Source of the DNA: Blasia pusilla
Taxonomy: Eukaryota; Marchantiophyta; Marchantiopsida; Blasiales
Assembly: GCA_050084515.1 (NCBI GenBank)
Contig: CM114273.1
Span: 44,330,001 to 44,394,000, forward strand
Direction of reading: 5' to 3'
Length of the DNA: 64,000 nucleotides
Below the pieces are notes generated by a model, which ran no database searches, was not told the DNA's origin, and saw only the letters and a program-made list of their open reading frames with translations. Below are positions 1 through 12,606 of this stretch, piece by piece; within the stretch, counting starts at the first letter, position 1, and every line of letters begins with the position of its first letter. The position numbers and the translations under genes were made by a program.

Positions 1-1143
1 ATTAGATTCACATTGGACTTGTAAATCAACTACAAGAAGTAAACTCATAAATTTGTATTCGTAAACTACTCGCGAAAGCAAAACTAATAATAATAAAGAC
101 TAAAAAAATGAATTGAGGGGAACTTTTATGCATATTTTTTATACCTATTAGTTTTGAAGACATGAGGGAGCCAATTTTCTAGTCATCAAGGAGTGGAAAA
201 ATTAAGAGTGAGCATCGATCATACGACGGGGGCACAAGGGTCATCATAAAGTCCTTTCAAGGACTTGAGATGAGGATGGATGAGAGTATTGGTGGACAAT
301 TCACATGGAGTGGAGTGAGGCATAAAGATTTTAAGGAACTATTGTAGTATTCACATGAATCATCCCCATACGAGGAAAGGACATTAGAGAGTAAGTTCTA
401 AGACTCACCATAGAGATCCGCCAATCGCACCAGACCATACTTTTGCTCATGGGAGATGGAAGACTAAAGTGGGAGGTTGGTCCTCCAAAAATTTTAATAG
501 AGCGGATATCTTAAAGCTACATAATTTTATCATAGATTATGGAGTGTATTTTTATATACATAGGGCACAAGGCACACGGGAGAACAACTGGGTCCTTCAT
601 TTCCTAAAGGTTGGTATTTTAGCTCATATAGGATCCACCAATGAACAATTACCACTAGTTCTTGGCTTTGCATATAGTAGAGATCAAGGTGCACAAGTTG
701 TCCTAGTATCTAGACCTTATGGATGTGATGGATCCTAGGGTATACCGCAAAGTGGGCACAAAGGCTAACTTATATAGCTCATATGAAGGGCTTAGAGACT
801 TTTTTTAGCACACAATAAATATAGCTACATACTTGATAGATGATTACATTCATCCTGCTTGTGGAGCTTTTTAAAGAGATGAGCAAGATCTATCAAGGCG
901 TTAAAAAAGAAGGAGTTGTGAGAAAAAAACATGAAAAAATCATTGAAATATGTTATAAATCTTGGAGATAAAAAGTGGCCTAGTCCTTCCATGCGCTCAC
1001 ACAAGAGCTTTGATGGAATATGAACATAGAGGTGACTCAACATACGAGAATGCGCTACCGTTGCGGCTCCCGACTATTTGAATTTTCGGAAAACTAGGAT
1101 TTTTTACTTCTTATTTTCTATTTATAGAAACAAAATACTATAA
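1..1143. other. AT-rich stretch without a recognised gene
   Basis: No coding region with family resemblance was found. An 89-codon open frame at 469-738 has no motif I recognise. The sequence borders a Ty1-copia remnant and probably consists of old transposon DNA, but nothing in it proves that. Confidence 0.4.
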
Positions 1144-1311
1144 TGAAATATAGGGTTAGATAATCCTAGTAACGCTCCTCCACAAACCATCTGTATATTA
1201 CTCTGACTCTTTCGACGTCTAAGTTAATTGGAACTATCAATCTAGGCTTCTCCTCATATTAGGGGGCTGATTAAATTAATAGTATTGAGAGAAGTAGATG
1301 TTGAGAATCCA
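1144..1311 (-). repeat. Copia 3' LTR
   Basis: This matches 4157-4330 across its length with scattered substitutions and small indels. On the minus strand it begins TGGATTCTCAAC and ends near CCTATATTTCA, fitting the TG..CA rule. A purine tract abuts its inner edge, which marks it as the 3' LTR. Confidence 0.7.
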
Positions 1312-1343
1312 AAACCCCCCCTCAATATCTACTTTCCTATGGA

Positions 1344-3850
1344 CTACTTTTTTAGACCGATGTCAAGACCCTTTAGATGGCGTTGAAGTTGATCTCTGCT
1401 CAAGGCTTTGGTGAAGATGTCCGCATGTTTATCCTCTATTGGATAATTGACTAACTTCAAAACCTCTCTCTTGATCAACTCACAAAAAAATAATATGGAA
1501 TCTCTATGTGCTTTATACAAGCATGACACACAAGATTATATGTTATGGAAATGAAACTCTAATTGTCACACCACATTACAATAATACTTTCTGGTACTCT
1601 CTTATGCCTCCAATATGCATCTCAACCATACTACTTCACAAGAAGCATAACAAGCCGCCTTGTACTCCACCTAGGTAGAAGAAAGAGCCAATATAGATTG
1701 CTTCTTACTGACCCATGATACCACACCTGATCCTATCAAGAAATAATAATTGAAAAAAATCTCCGAGAATTTGAGTCTTCTATAAGGACGGAAATGAGTC
1801 ACGAAAGGTTGTCATTTTCGTGCTTTCTCCGTAGATGAAGTTGTAATTGATGGTGCCTTTGATGTACTTCAACACATGCATCCCTGCCTTCGAATGATCC
1901 TCACGAGGCTTAGTTGAGAACTTGGTAAACACTCCTCCAACGAAGCTAATATCTGGTCTTGTGTTGCACAAAACTATCAAAGTGTCCACAAGCTTTCTAT
2001 ACAAATTTTCATCTACCAATGGTAAAATATCCTCCATTGAGAGTTTCAACTCTACCTCCATTGGCAAGACAGGTACCTTACACTCAAATGCTTTCAAGAT
2101 TTCTCTAACATACTTTTGCTGAGAGAGAAAAATAGAATCTAATTGGTGCCAAATCTTCACGCCTACAAAATAATTCAAAAAATCTAAATCTGACATTTCA
2201 AACTTAGATTTCAACACTTCTTTCATTTCCTCTATTTTCTTATTATGGTCTTCTATGATAATAAGATCATCCACATAAAAGACTACCAATATATACATCC
2301 CACCTTCGCAAAACACATACAGATTTGCTTTTGACAACTCTTGATGAGACCCCTCTCTCGAAAGAAAGTATCTATTTGTTGATATCATATGGTGGGAGCT
2401 TTCTAAGCCTTGCTTCAACCCATGCAATGCTTCATGAAGCAAACACACTTTCTCTTTTAATTTGGGTGTCTTAAAACCTTGTGGTTGAGAAACATACACC
2501 TCCTCCTTCAGACCCCCATTCAAAACTGCAAACTTCCTATCGTATAGGCCAACATCTTGTTCCCACCATTGCTAGAAAAATTTGAATGGTTTTGATCATT
2601 GGAGTAGGAGAAAAAGTCTCATAGTAATCCAAACCTTCAATCTGTGAACAACCTTGTGCAACCAACCACTGTACCATCCAACTAGTACTTGGTCCTATAT
2701 ACCCATTTTGTGCATATCTTCCTTATCTTTTTGTCCTTTGGCTTCTACTTAGTCCATTCCTTCCTAAGTAGATTGTCATATCCTAAGTAGATAAAGCAAT
2801 TCCTAGATGGTAAGGATATACCAGAAATTGATGAAGTAGCTACACATCCAAGGAGATCCAAGAGACTAAAGGAGCAAAATAGAGCTACCGCATATCTTGT
2901 CAACATGGCCTTTATGAGAGAGGTCTGGAAGCTAGAAGAGCCATCATGCTTGGATGCCTTTTCTCATCCTCAATGGAAAGAGGCCATGCATATGGAGATG
3001 GAAAGTATTCAAAGAAATCAAACTTGGACTTTGATTGAGAAGCCATAGGACAAGAAGATATGACAACCATGGTGGAAGAGCAAGTTGCTCTTTGTAATCA
3101 TCACCAAATTCTTCTTGATAATCCGGTGTAAAAATCAATGATGTGCGTTGCTAGGTTATCTCTTCTTTTGAGAATAATATGGACAAATCACTTATATCCG
3201 CCACTTGACGAGGTTGCTCTTCAAACATCACATCATGACTCACAAGCATCTTCTTTGCCTTAAGACACCATAGGCGATAAGCTTTAGACTCATCATTGTA
3301 TCTCATAAAGATGCACATACGTCCTACTTTTGGACTCGAGCTTGGTCCTTGATGCATCAAGAATATGTTCAAGGCACTTACTACCAAAAGTCTTCAATTG
3401 TTGGACTGATGGTACCTTACTTGAGCATGCTTGACGAGGAGTCACGCCTTTCATTGACCAGACAGTACTTCTATTTAGAATGTAAACGGTAGTCTTAACA
3501 ACTTCAGTCCAAAACCTTCTATCAAACCTTTTGCTTTCATCATACATCTTGCCATCTCCATTTGCGGTGGTTAACTTTCACTTAATTCCATGCTTTCGTA
3601 GATATTTGTTGAATTTTGTTCATAAGTATTCTCCTCCTCGATCGGTGCCAAGCTTTTGTACCTTCTCTCCTATCTCATTCTCAACCAACTTGTGCCATAC
3701 TTCAGATTTTCCAAAAGCATTAGGCTTCACATGTATAAAACACTCCACAAATTGTTGGTAAATTAGCAACCATGCCAATTTTTTGCATTAGACTAAGTAA
3801 GGGAAAGCTTAAGTGACCAAATCCCTCATGCCACAACTAACTACTACCAA
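1344..3850 (-). pseudogene. Copia pol remnant (integrase, RT, RNase H)
   Basis: Successive minus-strand frames show: a GAG-pre-integrase histidine segment (LWHEGFGHLSFP, about 3790-3830); integrase core with TDRGGEY (about 3630); the integrase C-terminal part with RFWTEVVKTTVYILNRS (from 3547); reverse transcriptase with the catalytic motif FYVDDLIII; and an RNase H tail with DKHADIFTKAL (1344-1529). In-frame stops and several frameshifts lie between these blocks. The piece encoding the integrase-RT linker (2746-3038) reads on the plus strand, so it has been inverted. The enzyme cannot be made as it stands. Family assignment is strong because the domain order and motifs are unmistakable. Confidence 0.85.
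2724..3060 (+). repeat. Inverted segment inside copia pol, with inverted repeats at both ends
   Basis: On the plus strand, 2800-3038 encodes the usual copia linker (PRRSKRLKEQNRA, then WKEAMHMEMESIQRNQTW), although everything around it is minus-strand pol. Both borders carry the same short sequence in opposite orientation: at 3039-3060 on the plus strand and at 2724-2745 on the minus strand, each encoding KPxDKKI. Inversion between these short inverted copies explains the arrangement. Confidence 0.7.
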
Positions 3851-4156
3851 GATCTATACATACACTTGTGAAAGCATAAAACTCGGAGATATTTCCACGC
3901 AGTATACCTTCACCCACTATTTTCCCATAACCATCTCAATGATTGCTCCAAATTTCTTGATATTGCGATTGAAAGCAAATTGCGCTTCAACTCTAGTATA
4001 CACAATACATCCGTTAATTTCTTTTCATCTTCTTTTTGTGAGACTAAAGAAATTTTTAACTATTTTATTATTTCTCTTTATGGAATAAAATTTCTAGGGA
4101 TTGCGCCTAAGCCCCTTGGACCCCTTGACACATTAGGGTACCCCGTACCCTGATAC

Positions 4157-4330
4157 AATATAGGGTTAGATAATCCTAATAACGCTACTTCAGAAATCAC
4201 CTACGTCATATTACTATAACTTCTCCGACATCTAAGTCGGAACCATCAATGAACCCTAATCTAGGCTTCTTCTCATAAAAGGGGGCTGATCAAATTAACG
4301 GTGATGAGAGAAGTGGATGTTGAGAATCCA
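4157..4330 (-). repeat. Copia 5' LTR
   Basis: This is the partner of 1144-1311. On the minus strand it starts TGGATTCTCAAC and keeps the block around CAGCCCCCTTTTATGAG and CTAACCCTATATT. The partners diverge abruptly after CCTATATT, as expected where one copy meets the internal region and the other meets flanking DNA. Confidence 0.7.
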
Positions 4331-7300
4331 ATAAAAACTACAAAATTTGAATGCTTATCTTCATCCTCCATAATTAACGATCAACCTTTCTGAGTACTTC
4401 AAGAAAATTAATCCTCTCTACTCATATGTAAATGACACGATTATGATATTCTCATTTTAGAATTGAAGAAGAAGTTAGAAGGAGACAAAGACTTTTTAGA
4501 AGAACTACTAAATTTTATGAACAGTTGCAAGTTGTGAAGAAGTAACGCAAAATACTAAAGAAGAAGAGTGTGAAGTATTGTGATCTACGCTGTATAAATC
4601 AAGGAAGATCCTAGGGGAAGCATGAAGGAATTGGGAGAAGGGGTACATACATGTAGTACATGAAGTACAAGCCAACATAAGTATCTACATACCAAGATAA
4701 AGAAGCATTGTGAAGAGCTTGAAGAGATATGAGAATTCTACCGATAGGGTCTTTAAAGAAATTGCCATCCAAGACTTCTATTTTTCTATACGGAAATGCA
4801 AAGAAGACAAACTTATGTCAAATTTGTGTGGGCTTCAAAAAAGGAGTGAGAAGTGAATATTATAAGATGAGACTATGGCACCAGAGCTAGTATCCAAGAA
4901 GATTTATTTGCACAATGACTACAGGGTAGAAGAATTGGTTTGAAGGTGTTGTTCAAATGTGAATGGAGGATCTCTTGTGTCAAGTTGTTTAGAAGATCTA
5001 AGGAAGAAGTGGCAACCGAATCGGATGAGTTGTATTATGAGCTAAAGATTTGGGATATAAATATGTGGGGTGAGGTTTATAAATCAACATGAGAGGGATG
5101 GCATATAATATCCATGTGTGATTTAATAAAATTGGGTTCCTCTTAAGGAATCCCATGAGATCAAAAATTGTGAATCGATATGAGGTTGAAGACATAGTGG
5201 ACGAGGACTTCAAATTATTTTTAAAGTGTTGCAAGATATTTTAAGTCCACATTGACCTTGAAGAGTGCATGGAAATCATATGATCTTCTTTAAACAAGCA
5301 AGGATTCAAGGAGTACTTGGTAAATTGGGGATTTTAAATCTGTGGAATTGTTCAACAACAAGTAATGGATCTGTTGGAGAAGAACATGACAATCTCTTAC
5401 CTAGAAATACATCTAGTGCACTTGAGGGCAGCGGAGGAGTAGGGAGATAGAGATGAGTTGCAAGGGTATTTGGAGAGAGACATTGAGATTTTTAATATGG
5501 ATGAGGCATCACATTTTGATAAGGCCGGGAGCCGAGTTAGATAATCATGAACCTAAAGCAACTCCAATAATGAAAAGCTTTAAGTTAGTCAAGGAAAAAG
5601 AGGAAAAATAACATGCATGTGAAGATGTGGAAGTAGTCGAGCTAGGACACAATGATGTGACAATATCAACTATGATTTCTCATAATTGAGATACAGTTGA
5701 AGAGTCTTTTTTGAGACAGCTAAAAGATTGAAGATGCTTTCGGTTTGTTCAATAAACAATGGATTTCTTCTAATCTCTATATATGTCTATTTCATTCATG
5801 AGAGAATTAGGACAAGGTCATCAGGTATTTCCAATGAAGATTGCGAAAGTTAGGAGGAAAGAAGAGAGCATTTTTTTTATCGAAATCAAAGATCTCTGTG
5901 TAGGTTTTTTTGTAACAATAGTGTTTGAGAAGAACCACATTCCTTGGTGTTGCACATAATGTTTGTTCCAAAATATGAAGAGAATTTGACTACGATCAAA
6001 AGAGCTAGGAGAGGATCAAATTCTTGGGAGTCGAGGAGAGATCTTATGCTCAAGTTGGAGCACAATCCATAAGAAGGAGGGAAGAGCTTCATTATTCCTT
6101 CTCATCTCAATATTTTAGAGATAAGATTCTTCTGGTTTAGACAAAGACAAGGTTGCATATGGACAAAGTCCGTGTTTGCGGATATATCCATGCTTGTAGA
6201 CTTACCTCAATCCCATGGAAGGACTTATCCATGTAAGACCCACCTTCATCTTCTTTCTATTTCCTCCCACTTGCCTTTGTATTCCATACTTTCATGTTTC
6301 TTCCTCCTCCCTTATTGCCCCACTCACCCTTGCCGTGCTTTCCATCATGAACTAGAAATTTAGGCCCCACCTCTTACAATCCATGTCCATGGATATGTCC
6401 AGACTTGTTCGTCCAGGTCTGTTCTAGGGACAAACTTGTTAGTTCCAATCTGTGAGATGCAAAACATAAATTTAATTTCACTCATGGGAAGTTTAAAAAC
6501 TTGGTTAGTTCCCACTTCACTTTATCATATCTATTTAATTTCCTAAAAAAAATGGCACTCCTTTTGAGGTTTTCTAGTTGGTTATTGTTGTTGTCACGCA
6601 AGTGTTGCAATTGCGTGGGATTTTGGAATAATGCTAATAATGTTTTTTCCTCTCCAAAGAAAAAAAATACTATTATGGATGTTTTTGGAACTATTATGAA
6701 GAGCCGCAAAGTGATATAGACAATGCTAGTTGGTACATCTAGTAGCCAAGAAACAAGCATAGCCTTGTATCCTATAAGGCCAAACTTTAATCATAGAAAA
6801 ATAGCAAGTACTCCCAACACCAACCTATTATCACTATCACACTTCAAAATAAATTTTTTTAAAAATCTCTATTCAAAAAAGGTAGTTGCGAGCGGAAACT
6901 AATACAAAATCATTTAAATCAAGCTTATCACAACATGCTTTACAATTTGAATTTGAATGTAATGTTCATGCTCTTCTAATTGTTCTTCAACTTTAATCAT
7001 ATACAAAGGTGTTTAATTCCTTGAAGAATCTTTATTACTTCTTGACTTAATCTTTGTTTATGGTTGCTTTCAAAATCTACTAGGTCAATGATCCATTTAA
7101 TCTTGGAAATTTTATTTCATTAAAAAATAAATAATTTTAATTTAAAAAAGTTAAGTGATAAAATACAGAGAAGAAAGTATTAATAAAAAGACTTCATAAG
7201 ACTAATTTTGATATTTGGAAAAAAAATACATATGACGTGTATGAACCATTTTACACTAAGTAACCCTAAGTTTGGTAACAATGTTCATTAAATACTATAC

Positions 7301-9264
7301 ATAGGAGAAATTTATCTTAATTTTTCAAATTTGTCCACTACATGAAATGTATCATTACAACCCTTATTACTAGTCGATATCAAGTGAAGAGGCTGCAAAA
7401 TGCAAATTATTCTGCAGACTTCTCAACCATTCGATGTGAACTTCTCAACCGTCGGATGGATATGATGTCGGATGTGAATAGAGATGTGAGCCGTAATAAA
7501 AAAATCTCGTGTTAGTATTTTACATTTTCTTCTGATTTCCAAGTGTTATTCTCGTGTCAATGCTTTTCATGCTATGTTAGCATTTTCTTTTCTTTTGTTC
7601 TTCCTTCTTCACGTTGTGTCAATGCTTCTCCGAGCCCTCTTAATATTTTAACATATTGTGTTGGTATATCTTATTTTAGTTAAAAAAATCCAAAACCAAG
7701 GCCGCATATTGGTTGAGTCCACTCAATAAATTTCATGTAGGATTGGGTATAGATTGTTAGTTGGACTAAAACTAATAATTTTTTTTAAATTTCGAATGAA
7801 AATTTTGGTATGAGTAAACATGGAATGAGTACTATTCAAACTTGGCATCCCATCATTACTTCTCTCAAAAGACTCCATCTACTAGGATAAAATATGTACT
7901 ACGTGCTTGGCTTGATATCCAACTAGGATAACAATAATTTTTGCCTCTAGTTACTTGTAATCATGCTCACTTTATTTTGGTTTCGGAAATTTCTTTTCCC
8001 TAGAAAACCTATCAAAATCAAATGTACCAAAACACATCCCTATTTTATGTTGGGTATATTTCACTCTAAGCATTTCTTTCCTTCCAATTGAATCAATAGT
8101 CAATGCTAAGGGAATGTGTAAATACATATAATAATTCCAACTATGAGAATTGGAAAGAATGTGAAGAAAGACTAGATGTTCAGAAAATATGGAAATTTGG
8201 GTATTCTCTTGAAAGTGTACACTAAAATAACAAATTAAGTGGGATTTTTCAATTAAAATGTGGAAGAAAGGGAATTTACTCTAGCAAAACTTAAAAATTA
8301 AAATAAATCTAGAAAATTGAACTTGGTTCTTTGGACAAAATCTGATATTTTGATTTTAAGACTTTGATTCATTATCCATTAGTCTTTTTATCATTAATGG
8401 ATCACTTTAAGTTATCAAAATGAGAATAATCCCTACATTTGAATTTGAAATAAAAATAAATAAAATTGAGTTTTTTCAAACTAAAAATCAATTAATTTTT
8501 ATCTATCATACTAATTATGCTACCAAATGAATAGGAAAATTGGTCATGGATATAATAGTATAATTTTTTATGAAAATTTTCAGAGATATTTTTTCATCAT
8601 AATATGATTGCTCATATTTTCATCCAATAAATTTTTTGATTCTTCAATATTTTTACTATTTTTCATCTTTGAAATTTATGTTACCACATAAAATTTTATT
8701 ATAGGTTGATAATGTCAAAATGCGCTCTCCTTAGTTTTCAAAATCTCTAACTCAAACTAATTTATCATTGGTTTCTTTAGTAACTTAAATAATTAATTAC
8801 ACAAAATGCAATATGCATGAAGTAATAATTGAGATTTTTCCAATTAAATAATATAATGATTTAATATTTTTACACTCATGCGTAAATTTCAAACGCATTT
8901 TTTTCTACATTTCGTCAACTAGTGTAATTGCATTGTATGATAACACTCTTCTTGTTCAAAAAAAATTATAAAACCTTTCCACATTACCATTTCCAACAAT
9001 AGAGGTATTGGAAAATTCAAATGTTATCTAATCTATAATGCAAGCCTTATGCTCATGCTACCCATAGAGAAGAAAATTACCTCCCCCTCCCCAAATTATT
9101 TATACTCACTTTCCCACTACTCAATTGAGTTCCAAAGTGTAATATCCACTCCATGATTCATAAATATCTATTTCTGAAAATTCAAATAATATCATTGATA
9201 TGAATCCTAAAGAAAAGTAAAGAGAGATACTTGGGAAAAAATAAGGAATGACTCAAAAGATCAC
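4331..9264. other. AT-rich intergenic DNA, no gene recognised
   Basis: About 4.9 kb with only short open frames (92 codons or fewer) and no family motif. From about 4,330 to 6,100 there are purine-rich, Glu/Lys-like broken frames that could be old retroelement gag, but I cannot support that. From about 6,800 to 9,200 it is strongly AT-rich with homopolymer runs. Confidence 0.4.
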
Positions 9265-9745
9265 GGTCACATATTCATTAACCGACATGTAGAGTTCTAC
9301 CGTGTTGACAATATAGAGTCTCATCATGCTATTGGGGTGTAACTTCGTCTTAAGATGTTGGATGAGGTTGACGACAGACCTATTGCGTCGAGAATATTGA
9401 CTATGAAGATATCCCTATTTTGGTCTTTTTCAGCTAGATGACCCCTTGACTGACTCAACGATCACCTAGTAACTTGTGCTCAGAGGTTACCAGTTGAAGG
9501 CTATTTTTGGGGGGAGAGCTTTTTGGCTCTTCCGAAGGCTATAAGAGAGGGAAAGATGGCTTTTTCAAGCCATCTTTATGATGTTGGGCCTTAGGAGCAT
9601 CTCTCTTGCTTGTGTATGTAGGAACTAGGATACATGCTAGCATCCGGATTCCCTTATAGTAGAGGGTGGGTATGGCTCAATATACAGATGTAGATTTAGG
9701 AATGGAGTTTTAGGCCGGGTGAGTTGTTTTTATTCTGATTTTACA
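9265..9745 (+). repeat. LTR (copy A), related to 43819-44258
   Basis: About 480 bp resembling 43819-44258. Shared blocks include AAGATGTTGGATGAGGTTG, a TATA-like TATAAGAgAGGGA, CATCTCTCTTGC against CACCTCTCTTGC, TTCCCTTATAG and AGAGGGTGG. The two copies end at the same point, TGATTTTACA, and copy B starts TGTCACAT, so the TG..CA ends of an LTR are visible. Copy A starts GGTCACAT, so its first base pair is altered. No coding region or second LTR is seen nearby, so this is a solo LTR or the remains of a larger element extending into 9746-11000. Confidence 0.6.
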
Positions 9746-11093
9746 TGAGGTTTTCCTCTCGTTCAAAGATGGTTGTTGAGATGGTGTTGGACCTGCCCTC
9801 AGAGCATGTGCTTAGGACATCCCCCACTCAATCATGGCACATTACAACCGCAAAGTTGGTAGATATGCCAACTAGGCTATGGATAGCGCGAGCCATGGTG
9901 ACACTAGGTGTGATGTTTCTAGATAACCAAAATTGAGTGTTTTGCTTGGTTAGTCCCAGAGATACGGTGTACCACTCTAAACACGTCCTACTTGACTCGA
10001 GAGCGTAACCCTTGATGTTAGGGAAGGCGGCATGTTTGGCGTTGGGGTTATGGAAAGGCGACATTCAACGTTGTCCATTTTAGATACATACCTCTATTAG
10101 GGTGTGCTACCTACGCAGTACATGAATCGACAGGAGTTAGTGGTTAGACTCAAGCAAGAGCATGCGTGAAATAGTGCGATGGTATGCTCTTGTGCGATTA
10201 CAAGACCAGAAGAGACATATGATGTGTTGGTAGGGAGTATGGTGTTGTATCCCCTTGGTTTTATCCTTGAATTTTGGGAGGAGATAATTTCTTATTGGCC
10301 AGTATGGAGATCAGGTGATGGACGGGTAAGCCATCTACCAATGCAGTTTGTAGGGTGTAGTGGTGACGATACAATGACCACGCTGGCAATATTTACAGGT
10401 AATGTTAGTTGACCACACGAGTTATGGGAGAGGAGCACCCATCCGGAGGACATTCCCATAGCGGATAGTCCCACGGAGAAACATGCCATGGTGGGTTTCT
10501 CTTCCCATGGTAGAGAGACCTCGTTACCGTTGTTGGATACAAGTGTTGAGTTGTAGAGGATTGCAAACGAGCTCGTGAGGCAAGCGCCGGGCCGTGCCTA
10601 TGTCTTGGAGGAGATAGGGCTAGGTGAAGGTCATGCTATTGGTTTGGAGACTTGGTATCTCTAGATACCACACCTGTTCTATGGCAACATTTGGAAGAGG
10701 GTACGAGAGTGTTAGATCTCTTCAGAGGCAACAAGGGGGGTAGCTGAAGTATTACAATGGCGGGGATGGCGGCGCCAATGGTGCTAGATGTGTAGAGAGT
10801 AGTAGATCATATCATGTAGATGCGATGTCTCCTATCCAGAGTTAGGAGGTCCCAATTGCAAGCTAAGGGGACGGTTGTGTAGTCTTGATTGATATGCGTG
10901 AGTTCATTCTTTTTATGAGTGGATCAACTCGTGTTTTGGGAAGATTGGTGTTGTGTGATGTGTAGATGTGACCAACGATGGATTGTGTAACGATGTGTAT
11001 GAGCATAATATATTATTATTTTTTCTTGTAATTAAAAAACAATTCTCATGTTATAACATGGATGAATATGTCTTCTAACTATACTAGTGTAAA
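9746..11093. other. Possible non-coding retroelement interior
   Basis: This follows the LTR copy directly. It is GC-richer than the AT-rich blocks around it and has no open frame over 80 codons and no protein motif. It could be the interior of a LARD/TRIM-type element, but the second LTR is not visible. Confidence 0.25.
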
Positions 11094-11125
11094 ACACGTG
11101 CTATGCACGAGGCCAATAAAATTAA
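11094..11125 (-). mobile_element. Helitron 3' terminus (minus orientation)
   Basis: The minus strand reads CTCGTGCATAGCACGTG, then TTTTACACTAG, followed by a T in the flank. This is the Helitron 3' arrangement: a short GC-rich hairpin about 10 nt before a terminal CTAG, with insertion next to T. The element would extend to the right; its 5' end was not found. Confidence 0.55.
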
Positions 11126-11754
11126 AATTTTTTATCACACAGTAGAAGACATTACATCATGATATTAAAACTCACTCTCCAATAGATGAAACTCCATTCT
11201 TTCTAGCAATTAAAACTTCTCCAAAATATTATACCATAAAGGACTAGCATGAGTTGATAAAAATTCTATGAAAAAATTAAATATAATAATGTTACTAATT
11301 TGTCTCATTATGGTGTTATTTTGCATATGGGGTTGCCAAAAGAACCATTATGTCCAAATTCCCTTTGAATCATGAATTCTTGTTTACCAAACTTCATATA
11401 ATACCATGCTTCCAAGATAACTAAATAAGAATATTGATTTGGTCATCCATTAGAGTAGAAGATGTTTTTCTTAAGTACAATCCTTATCGACAACTCTCCT
11501 CTTGCCGCTCCATCTCCTGCCATACCATCTAAAAGCATTCGAATTTTCGTGATAAATTGTACAAAACCAAAAGTTGTGGTATATTCGTTGTGGACCCTTA
11601 TTTTCACTAACCAACTGCCACAAGAGTCCCTCTTTTTGCTTAAAATTTTTTCGAATGTGTTTTTTTTTTTTTTTTTATTGAGAAATGGGCATTTTGGGTC
11701 CCATCAATCACTTGCAGCTTTGGGTCGAGAGATGGAGAGGGGCAATTCGCGATT

Positions 11755-11809
11755 CCCTCTTTTGTACTTCCGATGGGTTTTCCATCACACGTTTTTATCG
11801 AAGTGCATC
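11755..11809 (+). mobile_element. LINE 3'-end fragment
   Basis: Carries the conserved 3' core of the LINE family in this window: CTTTTGTACTTCCGATGGG, TTTTCCATCAc, CGTTTTTATCG and AAGTGCATC. The same core is at 32.5, 35.6, 44.6 and 47.2 kb. It lies about 0.8 kb upstream of the glycosyltransferase gene. Confidence 0.65.
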
Positions 11810-12062
11810 ATTCTCGCTTTCTGGAATCGTATTGACACCGGAGAGGGGTGCCGGTTTTAGGGGTTGTTACTTGCTGGATTTCCGATGCCGAAGACCGATA
11901 GGATAACTGCTCCGCTGCTTCGAACGCTGCAATGATGTCACTTTGAGAGGAATTATGCATGACTCATAATATGTTTGCTGCTGTTGTGGGGAAGGAATGG
12001 GAGATGAATCGCACGCACTCCTCATCACAGTCCTGATCGCTGACTGCGAGAGCTTGTAGAGA

Positions 12063-12223
12063 TTGATCATTGATACTGTCAGCAAGTGCGGTGAGGTGTG
12101 GAGAGATCTGTCTGCGAAGCTGTCCCGCAGATGATGGGAAGGTTGATCATTGATACTGTCAGCAACTTGCGGGGAGGTGTGGAGAGATCTGTCTGCGAAG
12201 CTGTCCCGCAGATGATGGGAAGG
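12063..12223. repeat. 80-bp tandem duplication upstream of the glycosyltransferase gene
   Basis: Two near-identical copies (from 12063 and 12143) begin TTGATCATTGATACTGTCAG and end CCGCAGATGATGGGAAGG. They differ by only a few bases, so the duplication is fairly recent. They sit 0.4-0.55 kb before the start codon, in the promoter or 5' leader. Confidence 0.85.
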
Positions 12224-12606
12224 GGATTGGGGGTTTTATTTCTTCACTAGTGTCCGGACAGCGGGACGGATGTCACTGCGCTCGGATCGCGCCATCGGTA
12301 TCTTCGGCGATCATATAGGTCCTTCGGATTTGGTCGCACTGTGCTACTTTCTTCTGCTGGAATGATGCCCGTGGATGGGAGAACTTGATACGAAGGCACG
12401 CCTGATGTGATTCCTGCTGGGGCGGTGTTGTGGATGGCTTGCACGGCGTCCTTCATTCGGTTTGATTTTATTCCTGCAGCTGCGCGCTGCTGTGCTCGTC
12501 GCTGTAATCGCAGTCTGCTTCTGAGACGGCGAGTTTGCCGTCAAGTTTTGTGGTTTGTCGAGCTCTGAGCTCGAGCGGCTCTGCTGGTATCTCTGGTCCG
12601 GGAGAG

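Larger units (their letters stand above)
1144..4330 (-). mobile_element. Decayed Ty1-copia retrotransposon, gag deleted
   Basis: Short LTR-like repeats (about 170 bp) bound a minus-strand pol region. Reading the minus strand, the order is 5' LTR (right end), GAG-pre-integrase, integrase, reverse transcriptase, RNase H, a purine-rich tract (AGGGGGGGTTT, 1312-1322) and the 3' LTR (left end). That order is typical of Ty1-copia. Just inside the 5' LTR the minus strand reads TGTATCAGGGT, which resembles the initiator-Met-tRNA primer-binding site. Only about 300 bp separate the LTR from GAG-pre-integrase, so gag and protease are missing. Stops, frameshifts and an internal inversion make the element non-autonomous. 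The flanks show at best a degenerate 4-bp duplication (ataa). Confidence 0.82.
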
